A program made the translations under genes and the position numbers. The notes beneath the pieces were generated by a model that had not been told where the DNA came from, made no database searches, and worked only from the letters and a program-made list of their open reading frames with translations. Shown here in pieces: positions 1 to 7,567 of a DNA stretch of 64,000 nucleotides. Numbering within the stretch: position 1 is the stretch's first letter; each line of letters opens with the position of its first letter. Origin of the DNA: an uncultured Armatimonadota bacterium (GTDB taxonomy: Bacteria > Armatimonadota > Fimbriimonadia > Fimbriimonadales > Fimbriimonadaceae); assembly GCA_903927345.1 (NCBI GenBank), contig CAIYMO010000011.1, positions 1-64,000 of the forward strand, given 5' to 3'.

Positions 1-1
1 C

Positions 2-127
2 ATGGGCGGCATGGGCGGCGGCATGGGCGGCATGGGCGGCGGCATGGGCGGCATGGGCGGCGGCATGGGCGGCATGGGCGGCGGCATGGGCGGCATGGGC
101 GGCGGCATGGGCGGCATGGGCGGCGGC
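2..127. repeat. 21-bp tandem repeat, six perfect copies
   Basis: Unit ATGGGCGGCATGGGCGGCGGC starts at 2, 23, 44, 65, 86 and 107 with no mismatches. It is in frame and encodes MGGMGGG. Absence of synonymous drift suggests recent expansion or slippage. The array begins at the window edge, so the copy number is a minimum. Confidence 0.95.
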
Positions 128-163
128 GGCATGGGCGGCGGCGGCTTCGGTGGTGGCTTCTAA
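2..163 (+). CDS. C-terminal end of a Met/Gly-repeat protein (5' end outside window)
   Basis: Only the tail of this gene lies in the window, ending at TAA 161-163. The frame starting at base 2 reads a heptad repeat MGGMGGG six times, then a degenerate Gly/Phe tail (GFGGGF). Such tails are low-complexity and give no function by themselves. The next gene, 36 bp downstream on the same strand, is a secretin with its own Gly-rich stretch, so this is probably another pilus or secretion component of one operon, but that is inference. The reading frame is supported by the stop position and by the perfectly periodic codons (ATG GGC GGC ATG GGC GGC GGC). Confidence 0.6.
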   Translation: MGGMGGGMGGMGGGMGGMGGGMGGMGGGMGGMGGGMGGMGGGGMGGGGFGGGF

Positions 164-199
164 GGAGTCATTTAGTTAACAGTGATTGTGGGAGTTCAA

Positions 200-1876
200 A
201 TGCAAAGAAAGTTCAAATCAATTCGCGGAGTTATTGGTGCTTCGCTCATCCTGGGATCTGCGCTGGCAACGGCGCAGAACTCAGACGTTCGGATGAATGT
301 ATCCCTCAAGGATGCTGACCTTGTCACTGCGACAAGAATGATCACCGAAAAGACCGGCGTACAGTTCTACTTTACTGGGACCAAGCAGTTCAGCAGAGTC
401 ACCACGACTCTTAAGGACCAAACGGCCGATGATGTCATTCGATACATCTGCGATGCTGCAGGAGCATACGTCTCCCGCGACGAGAACGGTGTTTACAGAA
501 TTAGCTCTGACAAGCCAGCCGCAACAGTCGCACAAACTGAATCGCGACCAGCTGCAAGCATCATCAAGAAGATCAAGCTTCTTCACCAAGGTGCCGACGA
601 CATTTACGTTCAGGTCGTCATGGGCAAATTCCTCGATCCTCTTGCTAAGCACAAGGATCTTGGTCGAGCATTCGAGATGGCAAAGCGAGTTGTCGCTCCT
701 GCTTCTCAAATCGGAGCAGCTGCAACTTCATTCTTTGACTCAGCACAGAAGATCAACCAATACAAGCCACAGTCAATGACGTCCAACGAGCAACTTGTTA
801 ACCAAGCGCTCTCGGAAGTCGGAACTGGCGGTTCGACCATCTCCCTCCCAGGTGAGGGTGCCTTCCAAAGAGGCGGTGGCGGTGCTGGTGCAGGTCTCGG
901 CGGCGGTGGCGGCCAGGGTGGCGGTCTCGGCGGCGGTGGCGGACTTGGTGGCGGCGGCCTCGGTGGCGGTGGTCTCGGACAAGGCGGCGGCGGTGGTTCA
1001 CAGCTTCAGCCTGGTCAAGGTCTCGTTCCAAGCACGATCGACTTCATCACCTACGATCCAACCGATAACAGCCTTATCGTTCGGGGAACCAGCGAAGAAG
1101 ACATCAACCAGCTTGCGAACATCATCGCTCAATTCGATGTAGCTCCTAAGCAGGTCAGTATCAAGGTCGAGTTCATCACGACGACTGAAAACGTTGACCA
1201 ATCGCTCGGATACAGCATTCAATACTCACGCGGTGCACTCATCGCAGGTATGAACGCAACTGAATTCCAGCGCGCTTCGGACCCCGTCTTCTTCACCTAT
1301 GCTTCAGGCGACGCAGTCTTCCGACTTCGAACCCGACTCTCGAACGGTTACGGACGAGTTGTAACTGCACCGGTCATCCGAACGGTGAACAACACTCCTG
1401 CAACCGTGTTTGCAAGCACAACTGACTACATCCTTAGCTCGGTAACAACTGCAAACGGCGTTGGTGGCGTAAACACCTTCACGACTCCACAGGCGATTCA
1501 GATCGGTACCGTCCTTTCGGTTACCCCACGAATCAACGGCGACGGAACCATCTCGATGGGTCTTGCTCCTACGGTTTCGACGATCACTGGAACTCGATCA
1601 ATCGCGGTTTCGGCAACGACGAACCAAGAAGTACCCATCTTCACGACTCAGTCGGTCACGGCTGTTATCATCGTGAAGGATGGCGACACGATCGTTCTCG
1701 GTGGATTGAACACTGACTCAACCAACACGCTGGTCAACCGAGTCCCTGTACTCAGCGACCTCCCAATCGTTGGTCAGTTCTTCAAGCGAACTCAGAAGCA
1801 GAAGACGTCAAGCGAACTCTTGATCTTTGTTACTCCAAAGATCATTGACGACTCCGAAACCGGCTTCAACCCCTGA
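200..1876 (+). CDS. Secretin (PilQ/GspD family) with Gly-rich linker
   Basis: This 558-residue exported protein should form an outer-membrane secretin ring for a type IV pilus or type II secretion system. An N-terminal signal peptide ends near ALATAQ. A small STN-like domain follows (about residues 24-80), then a helical region, a Gly-rich linker (about 225-270), an N-type domain beginning VPSTIDFITYD, and a C-terminal secretin domain with the typical VPVLSDLPIVGQFF and LLIFVTPKII signatures. I chose ATG 200 because GGGAG at 190-194 sits 5 nt before it; an in-frame GTG at 182 lacks this. A strong terminator follows directly. Whether it belongs to the pilus or a general secretion system cannot be settled from the window. 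Confidence 0.88.
   Translation: MQRKFKSIRGVIGASLILGSALATAQNSDVRMNVSLKDADLVTATRMITEKTGVQFYFTGTKQFSRVTTTLKDQTADDVIRYICDAAGAYVSRDENGVYRISSDKPAATVAQTESRPAASIIKKIKLLHQGADDIYVQVVMGKFLDPLAKHKDLGRAFEMAKRVVAPASQIGAAATSFFDSAQKINQYKPQSMTSNEQLVNQALSEVGTGGSTISLPGEGAFQRGGGGAGAGLGGGGGQGGGLGGGGGLGGGGLGGGGLGQGGGGGSQLQPGQGLVPSTIDFITYDPTDNSLIVRGTSEEDINQLANIIAQFDVAPKQVSIKVEFITTTENVDQSLGYSIQYSRGALIAGMNATEFQRASDPVFFTYASGDAVFRLRTRLSNGYGRVVTAPVIRTVNNTPATVFASTTDYILSSVTTANGVGGVNTFTTPQAIQIGTVLSVTPRINGDGTISMGLAPTVSTITGTRSIAVSATTNQEVPIFTTQSVTAVIIVKDGDTIVLGGLNTDSTNTLVNRVPVLSDLPIVGQFFKRTQKQKTSSELLIFVTPKIIDDSETGFNP
870..1000. repeat. Imperfect GGC/GGT low-complexity repeat inside the secretin gene
   Basis: About 130 bases of degenerate GGCGGTGGC-type sequence encode runs of Gly broken by Leu, Gln and Ala (motif GGGGLGGG). 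It lies between the N-terminal and secretin domains and probably acts as a flexible linker. The codons vary more than in the upstream 21-bp array, so it is older. Confidence 0.85.
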
Positions 1877-1896
1877 GGTTAACTACCATTAAAACT

Positions 1897-1930
1897 AAGG
1901 GTGGCGAGCATTGAGTTCGCCACCCTTTTT
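1897..1930 (+). terminator. Rho-independent terminator after the secretin gene
   Basis: A perfect 11-bp stem (1897-1907 with 1917-1927, AAGGGTGGCGA and its complement), a 9-nt loop, and a T tract reaching 1930. It separates the secretin operon from aroK. Confidence 0.92.
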
Positions 1931-1941
1931 CAATTATAAAG

Positions 1942-2448
1942 ATGAAGTCTTGGGTACTGGTTGGAATGATGGGTGCAGGCAAGAGCACGGTTGGCCGTCG
2001 CCTTGCTGAACTTGCCAGTCGTGATTTCATTGACACCGATCAGCTGATTGTCAATCGACTCGGCAAGAGCATTGAGCGGATCTTTGAGCAGTACGGGGAG
2101 CAGACGTTTCGCGATCACGAAACAAGCATCATCCAATCTCTAACACCGGGTCCAAACATTGTATCAACAGGAGGCGGCGCAATCATGCGAGCCGAAAACC
2201 GAGAAGCCCTCTCCAAAATTGGTACAACGATTTACCTACGCGTCTCAAAAGAGCAGTTGATCGAACGTTTGAAAACGAGTAGGAAGAAGAGGCCCTTGCT
2301 GAAACGCGACGATTGGGAAACAGCATTTCAGAAAATCTTTGATCAGCGAAGCGAAATCTACGAGAAATGCGATCTTATCGTTGACCTCGATAATCTCTCC
2401 CTTGAAGACGCCGCTGACCGACTCTATAAGGACCTTAACAATGAGTGA
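1942..2448 (+). CDS. aroK: Shikimate kinase
   Basis: Phosphorylates shikimate to shikimate 3-phosphate with ATP in aromatic amino acid synthesis. The 168-residue length is normal. Walker A G-M-M-G-A-G-K-S-T is at residues 8-16. The shikimate-binding pair D31/D33 (I-D-T-D), R57 (F-R-D-H-E) and the STGGGA loop (75-80) are all present. It heads a chain of overlapping genes; its stop overlaps the aroB start by 8 bp, so coupled translation is likely. No clear Shine-Dalgarno precedes ATG 1942. Confidence 0.95.
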   Translation: MKSWVLVGMMGAGKSTVGRRLAELASRDFIDTDQLIVNRLGKSIERIFEQYGEQTFRDHETSIIQSLTPGPNIVSTGGGAIMRAENREALSKIGTTIYLRVSKEQLIERLKTSRKKRPLLKRDDWETAFQKIFDQRSEIYEKCDLIVDLDNLSLEDAADRLYKDLNNE

Positions 2449-3448
2449 TCTTTTCGTAAAGTTGCATTCCGGATCAACTCAAATCAAGTTCGAGTCGCTT
2501 CAAGTCGGGACTGATGCCTTAGTCGTGACCGATTCAAATCTCTCATCCAGATTGTCGAGCTATCAGCCAATCGTCGTCCCGGCAGGAGAACAGTCGAAGA
2601 ATCTTCAGCAGTATGGATCGATACTCGACCAACTCTCTGCGCGTGGAGCAAAGCGTAAGACCAAGCTCGTTGCAGTAGGAGGCGGAGTGATTGGTGACTT
2701 GGTTGGTTTTGCCGCTGCCACCTACATGCGCGGAATCCCTCTCATCCAAGTGCCCACGACCCTTCTGGCAATGGTTGACAGCTCGGTCGGCGGAAAAGTT
2801 GGTATCGATACGCACGGCGGGAAGAATCTCGTTGGAGCCTTCTATCCTGCCCAAGTGGTTTATGTCGATGTTAGCTGGCTGAAGACACTCCCGCAGCTGC
2901 AGTGGGCATGCGGAATGGCAGAGGTGATCAAGTACGGCTTGATCATGGATGCTGAGCTTCATGAATCTCTCTCGACGTCGCCAATGACTGAGATGGATGA
3001 ACGGAGATCAAGCGAGGTTATCCGTAGGTGCATCGAACTTAAAAAGAAGGTCGTTGAAGCAGACGAATTCGAGACAACCGGTTATCGGGCAATTCTCAAT
3101 TTTGGGCATACGATTGGACATGCCATCGAAAAACTGACCAACTACGAACAATACACCCATGGTGAGGCCATCGCTGTGGGAATGTACGTCGAATCGATCA
3201 TTGGCGAAAAGCTCGGACTATCCACACCTGGTCTAGCCAAGGAAGTAGCTGCGATCCTCGAAGCACATTCACTTCCAACGAACTCTCTTGTTCTCAAGGA
3301 TGTTGAACACATAATACAATTAATGAGAGGGGACAAGAAATCGGTGCGAGGCGAAATATCCATGAGCTTAGTGACGCAAATTGGCGAAGCAAGACTGGTC
3401 CACGATATTCCGGAATCTCTTGTCCGCGAGGTGCTTAGTGCAACTTGA
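2441..3448 (+). CDS. aroB: 3-dehydroquinate synthase
   Basis: Converts DAHP to 3-dehydroquinate, using NAD and a metal. The NAD-binding GGGVIGD (about residues 80-86), the PTTLLAMVDSSVGGK segment, MAEVIKYG, the metal-site NFGHTIGHAIE and HGEA are all visible. It starts at ATG 2441, overlapping aroK by 8 bp. At 335 residues it is slightly shorter than the usual 350-360, mostly at the N-terminus. The aroK-aroB pairing is common in bacteria. Confidence 0.95.
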   Translation: MSDLFVKLHSGSTQIKFESLQVGTDALVVTDSNLSSRLSSYQPIVVPAGEQSKNLQQYGSILDQLSARGAKRKTKLVAVGGGVIGDLVGFAAATYMRGIPLIQVPTTLLAMVDSSVGGKVGIDTHGGKNLVGAFYPAQVVYVDVSWLKTLPQLQWACGMAEVIKYGLIMDAELHESLSTSPMTEMDERRSSEVIRRCIELKKKVVEADEFETTGYRAILNFGHTIGHAIEKLTNYEQYTHGEAIAVGMYVESIIGEKLGLSTPGLAKEVAAILEAHSLPTNSLVLKDVEHIIQLMRGDKKSVRGEISMSLVTQIGEARLVHDIPESLVREVLSAT

Positions 3449-3653
3449 TCGATACCGGCCACTGATCGCCTGTGTCCTCTTTGGCATTCTAGCCATCGCT
3501 AACCTTGCGTATGTCTTTGCCTACTCAAACGGATCGGTAGCGGATATCTCTGCGAAGTGGGACATGCCGCAAGTCAAGATTCTTAACTTGGTGCTTGTGA
3601 TCGCTCTTGTAGCCGTAGGGTTCGTCAAGCCCAACGTGGAGGACGACTCGTGA
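3438..3653 (+). CDS. Small two-helix membrane protein between aroB and the PASTA gene
   Basis: A 71-residue protein starting at GTG 3438, preceded by GAGG at 3428-3431. It overlaps the end of aroB by 11 bp and the start of the next gene by 4 bp (GTGA). Two hydrophobic segments (about residues 8-27 and 49-63) flank a short loop with acidic residues. I recognise no family. The tight overlap with the PASTA receptor gene suggests co-translation and possibly a membrane partner, which is inference. Confidence 0.7.
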   Translation: MQLDRYRPLIACVLFGILAIANLAYVFAYSNGSVADISAKWDMPQVKILNLVLVIALVAVGFVKPNVEDDS

Positions 3654-5446
3654 TCGGAGAAACACTTGGCCTTCGATATGACATTCAGACGAAGATCATT
3701 GAAGGGCCGATCTTTACGATGTATTCCGCACGCGATCGTCTCAGCGGTCGTAGTGTCGGAATCAGGGAGATCAAATCCCCATTCAACGATGAGATGGAGT
3801 TCATTCGATCTCTCGTGCAATTGATTCCAAAGCTGACAGTTGGTCATCCAGCAATCGAGAATCTGCAAGAAATTTTTGAGGAGAAAGGTCAGCACTACCT
3901 GCTTTCCGAAATGCCAAAGGGCTCCCTCTTGCGAGACAGGATCAAGCGCTTTGCTCCCTTCACTGTGCCAGTTGCGCTCGCAACTGCACAGGCCGTAGCA
4001 GAAGCCCTTGACGCCCTTCATCAATCGGGAATCGCCCACGGAGACGTCGGACCGCACAATATTGTCGCCACCCATGATGGAAGCGCAAAAATTCAGCTCG
4101 CGGGGATATGGCGCACTTACCCACTGAGCCGCACCGCCGGTGCCGCGGTTCTGCCCCAGATGGCACCGTACCTGGCTCCAGAAGTCTGTATGGGTGCCGA
4201 GCCTAACCCTCTCTCCGACCTTTACAGCTTGGGGATCATTCTTTACGAGCTTCTGGTCGGCACAGTGCCGTTCCAAGGCGAGAATCCAACCGCAACCACC
4301 ATGCGGCACATCAGTAGCCCTGTCCCGAGCTTGAGAGGGATCAATGCTTCTATTCCAGTAGCTGTAGAGCAATTGGTGTCGAAGCTGCTCGCCAAGAAAC
4401 CAGAGAATAGATTCCAATCAGCCCATGAATTGGTGATCGAGCTTAGGCAAATCAGCGATCAACTTCGGTTCGGACGAGCACCTTCAGCCAAAAAGTCCGA
4501 TGAACCCGCCCAAGCACCTGTCGTTGAACCAGCCAAGCCCACTCGCAATCAACGTAAAGTAGAAAAGCCCAAGCCGCTAGCGTCGGGAGAATCTGAAGAG
4601 GACGCCAAAGCCAAACGGGTCAAAAAAGATCGCGACGTTCCAAGTTGGCTGATGGGATTAATCGCGGTGGCCATCCTTGGAGCTGCTGGCATGATCATGG
4701 CCTTTGTCGTCGATCTCGCCCAGAAGCCTAGAGAAATCAAAACTCCAAATGTGCGCGGAGTCAGTGTTTCCGAGGCCAGGGAACAGGTGCGCAAGCTCAA
4801 GCTGAGTGTTCGCGTCGCCAGTAAGGAGCCGAACGAACGACTCGAACCCGACCACATCATCAGCACGCGCCCCGCACCTGGTCAGCTGATTCGTGAAGGC
4901 GGGACGATCGATCTCACCGTCAGCTCGGGCTCACGGCGCGTCAAAATGCCTAGCTTGCTCAACATGACGGCCGACGAGGCAAAGATCGCGCTTGGTGCAA
5001 TGAATCTTGAGCTCGAGGGGCGCCCTGCCCGAATCACAATCAGGAAGAACGAAGCGGTCCCAGGGGCAATTATCAAGCAGCTACCAGAGGCGGGAATGGA
5101 AGTGAGCCGCTTCAGCAAAGTCCGAATCTGGATCGCTGCCTATTCAGATAACCCACTCGGCTCACTCCCTGGAGAGAGTGATAGTCAGGATGGTGCGATC
5201 GCAAGGAGCTTCAAATTTGAGCACAAGGTCAGCAAGGCTGACGGTGAAGTTCGAGTCAGTATCGAAATGACCGACGAAGCCGGTACCACCGAGGTTCACA
5301 ACGACTCGTATTCGAACGGCGACACCATCACGGTAAACAAGATCGGCTACGGGCCAAAGGCGACATTCAAGGTTTACTATGACGGTGTCCTCCAAGACAC
5401 GATCGACGTTGAGCCCAAGCTCACCGGTGCCAAACCAACACCATGA
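3650..5446 (+). CDS. PASTA-domain Ser/Thr kinase-like receptor, probably a pseudokinase
   Basis: A 598-residue membrane receptor of the PrkC/PknB type. The kinase-like domain spans about residues 8-270, a transmembrane helix 331-355, two PASTA repeats about 364-426 and 430-497, and an extra external domain to 598. PASTA domains bind peptidoglycan fragments. The ATP site looks dead: the VAIK lysine is R39 (V-G-I-R), DFG is replaced by L150-A151-G152, and the catalytic-loop lysine is G134 (H-G-D-V-G-P-H-N). The HRD aspartate (D132) and APE (176-178) remain. GTG 3650 follows GGAGG at 3639-3643. Proximity to rpe matches the prkC neighbourhood of Firmicutes, though rsgA is absent here. It may act as a scaffold or sensor rather than an enzyme. 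Confidence 0.85.
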   Translation: MIGETLGLRYDIQTKIIEGPIFTMYSARDRLSGRSVGIREIKSPFNDEMEFIRSLVQLIPKLTVGHPAIENLQEIFEEKGQHYLLSEMPKGSLLRDRIKRFAPFTVPVALATAQAVAEALDALHQSGIAHGDVGPHNIVATHDGSAKIQLAGIWRTYPLSRTAGAAVLPQMAPYLAPEVCMGAEPNPLSDLYSLGIILYELLVGTVPFQGENPTATTMRHISSPVPSLRGINASIPVAVEQLVSKLLAKKPENRFQSAHELVIELRQISDQLRFGRAPSAKKSDEPAQAPVVEPAKPTRNQRKVEKPKPLASGESEEDAKAKRVKKDRDVPSWLMGLIAVAILGAAGMIMAFVVDLAQKPREIKTPNVRGVSVSEAREQVRKLKLSVRVASKEPNERLEPDHIISTRPAPGQLIREGGTIDLTVSSGSRRVKMPSLLNMTADEAKIALGAMNLELEGRPARITIRKNEAVPGAIIKQLPEAGMEVSRFSKVRIWIAAYSDNPLGSLPGESDSQDGAIARSFKFEHKVSKADGEVRVSIEMTDEAGTTEVHNDSYSNGDTITVNKIGYGPKATFKVYYDGVLQDTIDVEPKLTGAKPTP

Positions 5447-6093
5447 AGTACGAACTTGCTCCTTCAATCCTCAGCTTTGATTTAACTGCGCTTTCGACCT
5501 CAGTTCCGAAGTTGATGGCGGCAGGTGCTCATATCGTCCATTTAGATGTGATGGATGGTCAGTTCGTGCCACCGATCACCTTCGGAGATGCCCTTGCTGC
5601 AAATCTTCGCAAGCACACGGACGCGCCGATGGAAGCCCACCTCATGACCCTAACTCCAGAGAGGCACTTCGATGCATTTATCAAAGCGGGGTGCAAGCGA
5701 ATCATCTTCCATGCAGAGGCAACGGTGCACGCTCATCGGCTCATTCAGAGCCTCAAGAGCCAAGGAATCGAAGCAGGTGTAGCGATCAATCCGGGAACTC
5801 CAGTCAGTGTTCTTGAGCCGATCATCGACGACATCGATATGGCACTCGTAATGACGGTTAACCCAGGCTGGGGAGGCCAGTCGTTCATTCCGTCCACCAT
5901 GCCCAAAATCCAGTGGATTCGGGAGCGCAGACCAGAGATGGATATTCAGGTTGACGGAGGGATTGACCCGGTCACCTTGCCTCAGGTGATCTCGGCTGGG
6001 GCAAACGTTTTCGTGGTGGGTAGCTACTTGCTCCGCGCACCGAGCCTAGAGGAGGGAGTGCAATCAATCGTAAGTGGCTTCCCCTCAAACTGA
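5443..6093 (+). CDS. rpe: Ribulose-phosphate 3-epimerase
   Basis: Interconverts ribulose 5-phosphate and xylulose 5-phosphate in the pentose phosphate pathway. The 216-residue TIM barrel shows APSILS, the metal-binding HLDVMDG, EAHLM, TVNPGWGGQ and VDGG motifs in the expected order. ATG 5443 overlaps the preceding stop by 4 bp (ATGA), so it is translated from the same message as the PASTA gene. Its product feeds ribulose 5-phosphate metabolism, which fits the riboflavin gene ribD downstream. Confidence 0.95.
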   Translation: MKYELAPSILSFDLTALSTSVPKLMAAGAHIVHLDVMDGQFVPPITFGDALAANLRKHTDAPMEAHLMTLTPERHFDAFIKAGCKRIIFHAEATVHAHRLIQSLKSQGIEAGVAINPGTPVSVLEPIIDDIDMALVMTVNPGWGGQSFIPSTMPKIQWIRERRPEMDIQVDGGIDPVTLPQVISAGANVFVVGSYLLRAPSLEEGVQSIVSGFPSN

Positions 6094-6380
6094 TCGTCAC
6101 AATTTCGTTGGTGGTCGGACTCGGTCTCGCTGCGAGCTGGCCTTGGACGCTCGGACGAGTTCCAGGTGCAAAGGACTCAATTGAGTCGAAGCTGGAGTTC
6201 CTCCAAACCGGAGGCATTCTTGTCTTCGCAACTCTTGCCTCGCTGGTTACTGCTTCCGTAGGCGCAATCATCCTCGCCCGAGCGGCTCGCGAGGAGTATC
6301 GCGAAGAGCTAAGCGAAAACCTTAAAGACCTTGTCACCGAGACTCAGGAGGCAATCAATCGAAAACGAGCTCAAGATTGA
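6063..6380 (+). CDS. Small two-helix membrane protein; apparent ATC start
   Basis: About 105 residues: a positively charged N-terminus, a first membrane helix (LIVTISLVVGLGLAA), a second helix (GGILVFATLASLVTASVGAII), then a charged helical tail rich in Glu and Arg. No family recognised. The in-frame canonical starts (TTG 6108, GTG 6111) fall inside the first helix and have no Shine-Dalgarno. GGAGGG at 6051-6056 lies exactly 6 nt before an in-frame ATC at 6063, which would give a sensible N-terminus (N-R-K-W before the helix). A conservative start would be 6108. It overlaps rpe and, by 23 bp, ribD. Confidence 0.6.
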   Translation: MNRKWLPLKLIVTISLVVGLGLAASWPWTLGRVPGAKDSIESKLEFLQTGGILVFATLASLVTASVGAIILARAAREEYREELSENLKDLVTETQEAINRKRAQD

Positions 6381-7431
6381 GGAAATCCTATACGGGTTAG
6401 GGTTTCTAAGCCAACACGGGCTACCCGCGCCCAACCCTCATGTGAGCTGCTTGATCATCAAGGATGGGCAGATTGTTGGAAAAGGCTTCCATAACTTCTC
6501 GGGCCAAGCTCACGCGGAGATCAACGCTCTTCGGGAAGCAGGAGAGCAAGCGCGCGGAGCCAGCGTGTATGTTTCGCTCGAACCGTGCAACCATCATGGA
6601 CGAACTGGCCCATGCTCAGAAGCCCTAATCAACGCTGGGGTCAAAGAGGTGTTCTACGCGCTTCCTGATCCAAATCCGAGTGCAGCCGGTGGGGCGCAGC
6701 GGCTGATAGATGCAGGAATCCCGGCGACCCTTTTGGCAAGGAATAAGAACATAGTCGAGTTCAACCGGCAGTTTCTATATTCTCATTACACCGGACGCCC
6801 GTTCGTCACCGTTAAGGCGGGAATTTCTTTGGATGGAAGGATCGCCCTCCAGTCTGGAGAGTCGCAGTGGATTACGTCAGAAAATGCACGCAATGATGCA
6901 CAAATCCTTCGTGCTCACCGTGGAGTAGTTTTGGTCGGAAGGCGGACGGCAGAACTGGATCGAGCTCGGTTGACGGTGCGTTCAGTAGATATCCTCCGCC
7001 AGCCGCTTCGTGCCGTGATCGACCCGAGCCGTAAACTTGCAGAGGATCTTCCAATCTTCGACGAAAGCTCCGAAACACTGAGGTTCACACATACGCCGAC
7101 CGCACCGGACGATGTACTGTTCACTGACCTACCTGGTGTACTTCAGGAACTTGGTCGCCGCGGGCACCGAGGTGTTCTGGTCGAGGGCGGTCGCCATACG
7201 ATCACTGAGTTTATTAAGGCTGACCTTGTTGACGAAGTCGTGCTTTACGTCGCGCCTGTGATTTTAGGCGACGGACCGTCGTGGGTGTCCGAGTTGGGTA
7301 TCGAACTGCTCAGCGATGCGCCAAAGTATGTCTTGGCCCACAGTTACACCTTGGATGAGAATACGATTCACGCAAATCAGAAAATCATCCTCTACTCCCG
7401 GAACCTTTCTGAGTTTGTTACGTCAGAGTAA
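6358..7431 (+). CDS. ribD: Bifunctional riboflavin deaminase/reductase RibD
   Basis: Carries out the deamination and side-chain reduction steps of riboflavin synthesis. The N-terminal deaminase has the zinc motifs H-A-E and P-C-N-H-H-G-R-T-G-P-C; the C-terminal reductase has KAGISLDGRIA, SGESQWIT and VEGG. Length is about 357 residues, normal. The start is odd: AGGAGG at 6346-6351 points with 6-nt spacing to ATC 6358, while the nearest canonical codon, TTG 6331, lies upstream of that Shine-Dalgarno and has none of its own. The N-terminus from 6358 aligns well with known RibD starts. A terminator follows. Confidence 0.93.
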   Translation: MENELKIEEILYGLGFLSQHGLPAPNPHVSCLIIKDGQIVGKGFHNFSGQAHAEINALREAGEQARGASVYVSLEPCNHHGRTGPCSEALINAGVKEVFYALPDPNPSAAGGAQRLIDAGIPATLLARNKNIVEFNRQFLYSHYTGRPFVTVKAGISLDGRIALQSGESQWITSENARNDAQILRAHRGVVLVGRRTAELDRARLTVRSVDILRQPLRAVIDPSRKLAEDLPIFDESSETLRFTHTPTAPDDVLFTDLPGVLQELGRRGHRGVLVEGGRHTITEFIKADLVDEVVLYVAPVILGDGPSWVSELGIELLSDAPKYVLAHSYTLDENTIHANQKIILYSRNLSEFVTSE

Positions 7432-7511
7432 ATGTTGGTCGAAAGATCAACAGTGAACTCCAAGCACTGAATAGCGAAAGCCGCCGCAAGGTAGCTTTCA
7501 TCCCTCCCCAA

Positions 7512-7551
7512 GCCCCGCGCCTGTCTCCCCCTATGGCCGGGGCATCTTTTT
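7512..7551 (+). terminator. Rho-independent terminator after ribD
   Basis: GCCCCG(C)GCC at 7512-7521 pairs with GGCCGGGGC at 7535-7543 with one bulged base, followed by ATCTTTTT. It closes the aroK-ribD operon and lies just upstream of the FKBP promoter box. Confidence 0.75.
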
Positions 7552-7554
7552 AGG

Positions 7555-7560
7555 TAAGGT
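7555..7560 (+). promoter_or_regulatory. TAAGGT box 7 nt before the FKBP start (leaderless promoter candidate)
   Basis: TAAGGT fits the TAnnnT form of a -10 element and is separated by exactly 7 nt from ATG 7568, which would put the transcript start at or next to the start codon. AAGG could instead be read as a distant Shine-Dalgarno. No clear -35 is visible. Confidence 0.45.
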
Positions 7561-7567
7561 ATCCGAA

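Noticed and set aside
2-127. Regular short repeats as a CRISPR array
   Set aside because: The units are contiguous with no spacers and form an in-frame coding repeat.
182-199. GTG 182 as the secretin start
   Set aside because: ATG 200 has GGGAG at ideal spacing and gives a standard signal peptide; the extension adds nothing family-like.
3521-4417. 298-codon open frame on the minus strand opposite the PASTA gene
   Set aside because: It is antisense to a gene with clear domains, shows no family motif, and arises from the codon bias of the real gene.
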